From: CAVVNP01 sp963800235
GTDB lineage: Bacteria > Actinomycetota > Acidimicrobiia > Acidimicrobiales > Iamiaceae
Length of the DNA: 64,000 nt
NCBI GenBank assembly: GCA_963800235.1
Contig: CAWDAD010000003.1
Location: 558,001-622,000, forward strand
Direction of reading: 5' to 3'
The notes under the pieces: generated by a model
What the model was told of the DNA's origin: nothing
Seen by the model: the letters and a program-made list of their open reading frames with translations, nothing else
Database searches by the model: none
Shown here: piece by piece, positions 58,985 to 64,000 of the stretch
How the letters are laid out: the number at the start of each line of letters is the position of its first letter
Position numbering within the stretch: the stretch's first letter is position 1
Position numbers and translations under genes: made by a program

Positions 58985-59662
58985 CAGGCCGGTCGCCACC
59001 AGCTCGGCGGCGACCTCGCGCAGCTTGCGGTTGTGGTTCACCGACACCCGACGGAGCTCGGCAAAGGCTTCATCAGCGCTCAGGCGGTGCCGCTCCATCA
59101 GGATGCCCTTGGCCTGCCCGATCACGTCGCGGCTCGCCAGGGCCTGCTTGAGCTGGTCGGCGGTGAGCGCGGCGGTCAACCCGATGGAGGCGTGGGCGGC
59201 GAAGACGGCGCCCAGCAGCCGGGCCTGGCCGCCGTCGCGGAAGGCGCCCCTCTTCCCGGCGGAGAGGTTCAGGGCGCCGATCCTCTCCTGGTTGCGCACG
59301 TGCAGCGGTAGAGAGAGCATGCTGGTGACCCCCACCTCCGCCCTGGCTCGGGGACCGAAGGTCGGCCACCGGGGGTCGGCGCTCACGTCGTCGCTGCGAA
59401 CGATCCCGCGCTCTCGGATGGCGTCCAGGCAGGGACCTTCGTTCGTCTCGTACTGCACCCGGTCGACCGCCCGGGCCACCTCGTCGGACTCGGCCACGGT
59501 CTTGACCCTCCGACCCTCGACCAGGGTGATCCCAGCGTGCTCGCACCCGTCGAAGTGCTCGAGCGCGAGCGCGGTGACCCGCTCGAGGGCGGCGCCGAAG
59601 TCGCTCTCGCCGACCAGTTCGCGCCCGACATCTGCGACTGCCGCCGCCAAGTCCTCGTCCAT
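58970..59662 (-). CDS. GAF-ANTAR transcription antitermination regulator
   Basis: This 230-residue protein has a GAF domain (about residues 5-160) with GRRVKTVAESDEVAR and FGPRARAEVGVTSMLSLPL. The C-terminal ANTAR domain (LASRDVIGQAKGILMERHRLSADEAFAELRRVSVNHNRKLREVA) is the RNA-binding three-helix bundle that binds tandem stem-loops in leader RNA. The ligand of GAF is unknown. ATG at 59660-59662. Confidence 0.9.
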   Translation of the reverse strand: MDEDLAAAVADVGRELVGESDFGAALERVTALALEHFDGCEHAGITLVEGRRVKTVAESDEVARAVDRVQYETNEGPCLDAIRERGIVRSDDVSADPRWPTFGPRARAEVGVTSMLSLPLHVRNQERIGALNLSAGKRGAFRDGGQARLLGAVFAAHASIGLTAALTADQLKQALASRDVIGQAKGILMERHRLSADEAFAELRRVSVNHNRKLREVAAELVATGLLPGA

Positions 59663-59764
59663 CGGTGCCGCTCCTCGGTCCGGTCGGGAGGCGCCAGGAG
59701 GTCGACACGTCGAGACTTGAGTTCCCCAGCGTACCAAGCGGATCTCCGAGTTGCTGCCGGTGGG

Positions 59765-61759
59765 TCAGCGCTCCCGGAGGGTGGCGCCCCGCGGCAGGCC
59801 CACCAGCGCCAGGACCTGCTGGGCCGCGGAGCCCGCCGGCGCGATCAGGTCGAGTCCCACGCCGCCGGTCGCCGCCCGATCGGCGCCGACGAAGAGGGCT
59901 TCGACACCGGCGCTGGCCAGCAGGCTGACGTCGGCCAGGTCGATGGTGACCGCCTCGTCGGCCTCGGTGATGGCGAGCGCGATCTCGGCCGACAGGTCGC
60001 TCACCGCGTGCACGTCGAGCACGCCCAGCACCGCGATGACCGGGCTCGGCCCGCCCGAGCAGACCACGTCGGAGACGGACACCGGTGGCATCGAGCCGGG
60101 CCTCGGGTCCGCGAGGAGGCCGGCTGGTCGGGAGACCTGCTGGCGGATGCGCACGGTGGTGCCGTCCTCCCGCCGGTCGATCTCGAGCCGATCGACCAGC
60201 TGCCGGCTGAGCGCGAGGCCCCGGCCCCGGCCGCCGACGACGACCGGCGCCCGCCACCGGCCCGAGTCCGCCACCTCGACCACCAGGGTTCCGGTCCGCT
60301 CCAGCCGACCGGCGAGGACCATGGGCGGCGGCGGCCCCGGGGCCGCCGCACCCACGCCGTCCGCGCCGGCCGACGGGCCGGCCGGGCCGACGAAGGCGTG
60401 GTCGACCACGTTGGTCACCAGCTCCGTGACGACGTGGACGAGGATCGCTCCGGCGGTGGGCGCCACACCCAGCCCGCCGAGCCACGCCTCGAGGAGGCCC
60501 CGAGCCGCCCGCGGCGCCGCGGGGGTGATCTCGAGGATCGAGGACAGCGGGGCGACCGCGGGACGGCGGTGGAGCGCGACCAGCGCCACGTCGTCCGAGC
60601 AGCCCGACCCGTCGAGCAGCCCGAGCGCGGCCTCGCAGATGCGCTCGGGCACCGAGGCGCGCCCGGCGGAGGGACCATGCATCGGCCCCCGGCCGGTGCG
60701 GTGGGCGTCGTCGCCGGCCTCGAGCAGCGCGACGGAGGCCGCCGGTGCGCTGATGCCGGGCCGCTCGAGCACGCCGTCGGAGTAGAGCAGCAGCGCGTCG
60801 CCCATGCCGAGCGCAGCGTCGCCGGTGCGGAAGCGGCTCCCGGTGGCGAGCGGTCCCGACCCGGTGGGCTGCAGGTACCGGCTGCCCCCCGCACCGTCGC
60901 TCGACAGGACGAGCGGTGCCGGGTGACCGGCCGTGCAGTACTCGACCCGCCCGGCGCCGAGGTCCATCGACGCCACGCAGACCGTGGCCCGTCGGGCGGC
61001 GGGCACCGTCTCGGCGAACCGGTCGAGGGCCTCGAGGGCCTCGACCACCTCCGCCCCGAGGCGCAGGCTGGCGAGCAGCACGCTGCGGAGCTGGGTCATG
61101 GCGACCAAGGCGTCGACCCCGTGGCCGACCACGTCGCCGACGACCAGCACGACCCGGTCACCGTCGGCCACGACGTCGAACCAGTCGCCGCCCGCGACCC
61201 GCTCGTCGGCGGCGACCTGGTAGCGGGCCGCGAGGTCGACGTCCGGCAGGACCGGGATCTCCTCCGGCAGCAGGGCCCGCTGCACGGCACGCCCGGTGGC
61301 GAGGGCGGTGGCGCCGCTGTGCAGCGCTCCCTCCAGCTCGCGCTGCACGTCGCGCTCGCACCGGACCCGGTCGGTGACGTCCCGGGCGAAGGAGATGGTG
61401 CCGGTGGGGTGACCGTCGGATCCCCACCTCGGCGCCACCGTGACGTCGAGGTAGCGCTCGCCGACGGTGCCGTCGGGGCGGTCGAAGCGCATCGTCAGGC
61501 TGTCTCGGCTGATGGTCACGCCGGTGTCGACGACCCGGTCGAGGAACTCGACCCACCCCTCGCCGTCGACGTCGGGGAAGCGCTCGCCGGTCGAGCCGTG
61601 CAGGTCGAAGCGGCCACCCACCATGCTTCGAGCGGCGTCGTTCAGGGCACGGAAGCGGTGGTCGCGCCCCTCGGTGACGCTGACGGCGACCGGCAGGTGC
61701 TCGAACCCGTCCAGCGCCGCGCCCACGTCGCCGAAGTCGTCGAACCGGCGTGCAGCCAT
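59765..61759 (-). CDS. PAS-SpoIIE phosphatase-HATPase-STAS regulatory protein
   Basis: This 664-residue protein has an N-terminal PAS domain (MAARRFDDFGDVGAALDGFEHLPVAV ... DVTVAPRWGSDGHPTGTISFARDVT). A PP2C-like SpoIIE domain follows (VAADERVAGGDWFDVVADGDRVVLVVGDVVGHG; metal Asp residues), then a HATPase_c_2 anti-sigma-like domain (TELVTNVVDHAF; GRGRGLALSRQLVDRLE) and a C-terminal STAS (DLADVSLLASAGVEALF). PAS, SpoIIE, HATPase and STAS in one chain combines phosphatase, kinase-like and antagonist roles of sigma partner switching; the target sigma is inferred to be the SigB/F-type protein at 57438. Confidence 0.9.
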   Translation of the reverse strand: MAARRFDDFGDVGAALDGFEHLPVAVSVTEGRDHRFRALNDAARSMVGGRFDLHGSTGERFPDVDGEGWVEFLDRVVDTGVTISRDSLTMRFDRPDGTVGERYLDVTVAPRWGSDGHPTGTISFARDVTDRVRCERDVQRELEGALHSGATALATGRAVQRALLPEEIPVLPDVDLAARYQVAADERVAGGDWFDVVADGDRVVLVVGDVVGHGVDALVAMTQLRSVLLASLRLGAEVVEALEALDRFAETVPAARRATVCVASMDLGAGRVEYCTAGHPAPLVLSSDGAGGSRYLQPTGSGPLATGSRFRTGDAALGMGDALLLYSDGVLERPGISAPAASVALLEAGDDAHRTGRGPMHGPSAGRASVPERICEAALGLLDGSGCSDDVALVALHRRPAVAPLSSILEITPAAPRAARGLLEAWLGGLGVAPTAGAILVHVVTELVTNVVDHAFVGPAGPSAGADGVGAAAPGPPPPMVLAGRLERTGTLVVEVADSGRWRAPVVVGGRGRGLALSRQLVDRLEIDRREDGTTVRIRQQVSRPAGLLADPRPGSMPPVSVSDVVCSGGPSPVIAVLGVLDVHAVSDLSAEIALAITEADEAVTIDLADVSLLASAGVEALFVGADRAATGGVGLDLIAPAGSAAQQVLALVGLPRGATLRER

Positions 61760-61928
61760 CGGTAGGTTCGCCTCCCGTCTGCTCGAGGGCTCTGGGCCGA
61801 CCCGGGACAGGCATCCCAGCGGCGGTCCACCTCCGCTACCCGCACCTGCGCGAGGTACACCACTTGCGCAGGCGACGGGGGAGGTGGACACTTCCGGCGG
61901 GCACAACGGGCAACGAAAGGGCACCCTC

Positions 61929-62729
61929 ATGTTCGCCAGGTCTCCGGGCACGTCTCGCGAGTCGCGCCAGCTCACCGATCCGCGTCGACGCCCGGCCGTC
62001 GGCGCCCTGCTGGGGGTGGCGCTCGTCGCCGTCCTCGTCCTCGCCGGCTGCGGGTCGAGCGGCGGGTCGACCAGCTCGTCGGACTCCGCGTCCAGCGCCA
62101 TCTCGTCCGGTTCGTCCTCGGGGTCCTCCGCCGGGACCGGCACCGGCGGTGCGTCCGGCACGGGCACCTCGGGCGGCTCGGGCACGACCGGCGGGTCGGG
62201 CACGAGCGGGGGCTCGGGCTCCTCCGGCGGGTCCGGTTCGACACCGACCATCAAGAGCTTCACCACGCCCGGCGACATCGACTGCCACAACGGCAACTCG
62301 CAGACCTTCTCGGCGTCCTGGTCGACGACCGACGCGGTGAAGGTCACCATCTCCATCGACGGCCCGGGGGTGTACAAGACCTACGGCCCGAGCGGCTCGG
62401 ACTCGCTGCCGTTCAACTGCTCGAGCTCGCACACCTTCCTGCTCACCGCGTACGGAGCGGGCGGCAAGACGGCGACCAGGTCGGTCACCCTCCAGCCCCG
62501 CAACGTGCAGACGACCAGCACGGGCGGCACCAGCGGCACCTCGGGCTCGACCGGCAGCTCGACAGGTTCGACGAGCGGTTCCACCGGCTCCACCGGGTCG
62601 ACCAGTGGGTCCAGCGGCACCGGCGGGTCGACCGGGTCGGCCGGAACCACCGGCTCCACCACGGGCTCGACCAGCGGGTCCACCGGCTCCACCGGCTCCA
62701 CCGGGTCGACCGGCACGACCGGCCCGTAG
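61929..62729 (+). CDS. Secreted lipoprotein with Ig-like core and Ser/Gly/Thr-rich flanks
   Basis: This 266-residue protein has a signal region with lipobox LAGC (VALVAVLVLAGCGSS), a long Ser/Gly linker, a central beta-rich domain (IKSFTTPGDIDCHNGNSQTFSASWST ... RSVTLQP) with two Cys (DCHNG, FNCSS) that probably pair, and a C-terminal tail built of GSTGST/SGSTGS repeats. Low-complexity parts are nearly two-thirds of the protein. Possibly cell-wall spanning. Function unknown. Confidence 0.75.
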   Translation: MFARSPGTSRESRQLTDPRRRPAVGALLGVALVAVLVLAGCGSSGGSTSSSDSASSAISSGSSSGSSAGTGTGGASGTGTSGGSGTTGGSGTSGGSGSSGGSGSTPTIKSFTTPGDIDCHNGNSQTFSASWSTTDAVKVTISIDGPGVYKTYGPSGSDSLPFNCSSSHTFLLTAYGAGGKTATRSVTLQPRNVQTTSTGGTSGTSGSTGSSTGSTSGSTGSTGSTSGSSGTGGSTGSAGTTGSTTGSTSGSTGSTGSTGSTGTTGP

Positions 62730-62778
62730 CGCCACCGAGGCGACGGGCCGCCGTCCGCACCGCCAGGACCTCGGACCC

Positions 62779-63342
62779 TCAGCCGGGGTCGGCGCCCCCC
62801 TGCTGGAGGGCGTCGACGAGCACCTCGGCGAAGCGATCGACGGCGTCGTGGTTGCGGCCCGAGATCAGCTGCGGCTCCCGCCCGTCGTCGACGACGGCGT
62901 CCTCGTCCACGTAGCACCCGCCGGCGTTGACCACGTCGGTCGTGATCTGGTCGGCGCAGGTCAACGTCCTCGCTCGCAGCGCCGCCGCCTCCACCAGGAG
63001 CCACGGGCCGTGGCAGATGGTGGCGACCGGCCTGCCGAGCTCCAGGTAGCGGCGGAGCAGGTTGACCGCGGCGACGTCCTTGCGGAGGGTGTCCGGGCCG
63101 CCGAGGCCGCCCGGCAGCACCAGGCACGAGAACCGCTCCGGGTCGGCGTCCTCGAGGGCGAGCTGGCAGTCGATGAGGTCGCCGGGCTCGATGTAGTGGT
63201 AGCCCCGGACCTGACCGCCGTCCGGGCTGATCACCTCGACCTCGAACCCCGCGTCGGAGAGGGCGTCCCGAGGCGCGGTCACCTCGACCTGCTCGACCCC
63301 GTCTGCGCACAGGATCCCGATCGGCTTCCGCTCCACGCTCAT
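62779..63342 (-). CDS. DJ-1/PfpI family protein (class I glutamine amidotransferase-like)
   Basis: This 187-residue protein has the PfpI fold with the nucleophile elbow ATICHGPWLL (Cys within ICHG), LVLPGGLGGPDTLRKD and a later VDEDAVVDDGREPQLISGRN. It is probably a stress protease, glyoxalase or chaperone-like protein; family members vary. ATG at 63340-63342 with ggaggagaga upstream. It is divergent from the GAF protein at the right edge. Confidence 0.9.
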   Translation of the reverse strand: MSVERKPIGILCADGVEQVEVTAPRDALSDAGFEVEVISPDGGQVRGYHYIEPGDLIDCQLALEDADPERFSCLVLPGGLGGPDTLRKDVAAVNLLRRYLELGRPVATICHGPWLLVEAAALRARTLTCADQITTDVVNAGGCYVDEDAVVDDGREPQLISGRNHDAVDRFAEVLVDALQQGGADPG

Positions 63343-63472
63343 CGCTCTCTCCTCCGTTGGCTGGTCGTCCTGTCGGTGGCCCTGCAGACCCAGCTACCCG
63401 CCGAGGGCGGCGCACAACATCCCGCCGGGGCGCCCGGCCGCTCGCGGCTGGAACACCCGAATCGGGACCGGA

Positions 63473-63486
63473 TATCTTGACCGGTG
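63473..63486 (+). promoter_or_regulatory. Leaderless promoter, TATCTT -10
   Basis: TATCTT (63473-63478) is 5 nt before a GTG start and no Shine-Dalgarno intervenes. The surrounding gap is locally less G+C-rich. Compare the leaderless starts at 2364, 4509 and 40915. Confidence 0.45.
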
Positions 63487-64000
63487 GTACAGACCACGTG
63501 CCGTGTCGGGTCGGCTGCGACGTCGGGCAGCCGTCGTTCACCGGAGGAAGCGGAGTTGGTCCGAGCCGAGCGGCAGTTCGCGGGATGGCAGTTCGCCATC
63601 ACGGCGCTGACCGACGCGGGCGCGCCGATGGCGACCGCCCAGGTCGTCACCGCCGACGGCGCGCTGGTCCTGACCGCCCACCGCGGCCTCGGTGGGCCGT
63701 TCCTCGACCACTTCGCGCTGATCGATCCCGGCCGGGGTCATCGGACCGGCTGCCTGGAGGCGGCCCGTCGGCGGCGTCTGGTCGTCAGCGACGACACCGC
63801 CCTCGGCCGGCGGTTCGACGACGCCACCCGGGCCGTGCTGCGCGACGAAGGGGTCCGGTCGAGCTTCTCCTCGCCGGTGATCTCCGGGGACGAGCTCGTC
63901 GGGGTCGTCTCGGCCCACTTCCGCTCGCCGCTGCCGCCCCACCCCGAACGCATCACGTCGGTCGCCGGCGCGGTCGGATCGCTGGTCGGGCTGGGCCTGG
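63484..64000 (+). CDS. GAF-domain protein, cut by the window's right edge
   Basis: From GTG 63484 the frame is open to the end of the window (172 codons). After a 25-residue Arg/Ser start it reads WQFAITALTDAGAPMATAQVV..., then LVVSDDTALGRRFDDATRAVLRDEGVRSSFSSPVIS and DELVGVVSAHFRSPLPPHPERI, a GAF domain. The C-terminal effector (ANTAR, kinase or other) lies outside, so its role cannot be named. Confidence 0.65.
   Translation, partial: MVQTTCRVGSAATSGSRRSPEEAELVRAERQFAGWQFAITALTDAGAPMATAQVVTADGALVLTAHRGLGGPFLDHFALIDPGRGHRTGCLEAARRRRLVVSDDTALGRRFDDATRAVLRDEGVRSSFSSPVISGDELVGVVSAHFRSPLPPHPERITSVAGAVGSLVGLGL

Noticed and set aside
59430..59450. Box-like AGGGACCTTCG inside the GAF-ANTAR gene
   Set aside because: Lies within coding sequence and lacks the second half-site.
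59712..59725. GAGACTTGAGTTCC as a box for the GAF-ANTAR gene
   Set aside because: It resembles the mycobacterial DosR site (11 of 14) but lacks the CCC end of this window's boxes and no SANNNT lies at 25-26 bp.
61804..61817. GGGACAGGCATCCC as a box for the SpoIIE-type gene
   Set aside because: Half-sites match but the centre does not, and no hexamer fits at the expected distance.
1..64000. CRISPR arrays, tRNA, rRNA, insertion sequences, phage genes
   Set aside because: I looked for direct repeats with spacers, cloverleaf ends and transposase motifs and saw none.

Overview
The window is very G+C-rich DNA densely packed with bacterial genes. Its gene content points to an actinobacterium, most likely of the class Acidimicrobiia or a relative. 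The clues are F420-type luciferase-like oxidoreductases, UdgX, DUF222/HNH, DUF1918, DUF4389, an ECF42/YCII pair, many leaderless starts and a DosR/DosS-like two-component system. I saw no tRNA, rRNA, CRISPR array, insertion sequence or phage gene.

Layout. 1-12.6 kb is ordinary metabolism and housekeeping: a cut-off acyltransferase, a stand-alone LigD phosphoesterase, two divergent luciferase-like oxidoreductases, two divergent acyl-CoA dehydrogenases, a lipoprotein, an ECF42 sigma factor with its YCII partner, a large membrane protein, a patatin-like lipase and a PhyH-family dioxygenase. 12.7-35 kb is the most interesting part, an oxygen/dormancy-type stress island. It holds universal stress proteins (USPs), a CBS-domain protein, a hemerythrin-tailed P1B ATPase, PEP synthase, a trehalose-synthase-like glycosyltransferase, a GalT-like enzyme, an operon with sulfur-relay proteins (DsrE, TusE/DsrC, an SQR-like flavoprotein) plus a zinc alcohol dehydrogenase, a kinase-ATPase like mycobacterial Rv2004c, and the DosR/DosS-like pair itself. 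35-46 kb returns to general functions: SDRs, a Mn-type GDT1 transporter with a yybP-ykoY riboswitch, an acyl-CoA ligase, an enoyl-CoA hydratase, a PQQ-repeat lipoprotein, an apparently SOS-controlled HNH protein and UdgX. 46.3-52.9 kb is a second arm of the stress regulon (SDR, two more USPs, a two-TM protein, a CtpF-like P2 ATPase). 53-64 kb carries an acyltransferase-SRPBCC fusion, an epimerase, secreted proteins and a signalling cluster (SigB/F-type sigma, LuxR-HTH, GAF-ANTAR, PAS-SpoIIE-HATPase-STAS, DJ-1/PfpI, a cut-off GAF protein).

How it works together. A 14-bp box related to the DosR site (gene-oriented consensus NKGWCNNNSGNCCC, with perfect palindromes GGGACCAAGGTCCC) lies upstream of nearly every operon of the stress island and its second arm, including the devRS operon. 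At 14 operons the box edge is followed, 25-26 bp further on, by a -10-like SANNNT. In most of these the start codon comes 5-8 nt after that, i.e. a leaderless mRNA. The sensor kinase has one GAF domain that keeps the heme His and the distal Tyr of DosS, and the regulator keeps every key DosR residue at the same number. I infer an autoregulated, heme-sensed regulon in which six USPs, two P-type ATPases, a sulfur-relay/alcohol dehydrogenase operon and carbon-storage enzymes are switched on together.

Three genes (PhyH, PEP synthase, PQQ lipoprotein) each carry one extra base that breaks the frame. These could be sequence errors or real mutations.
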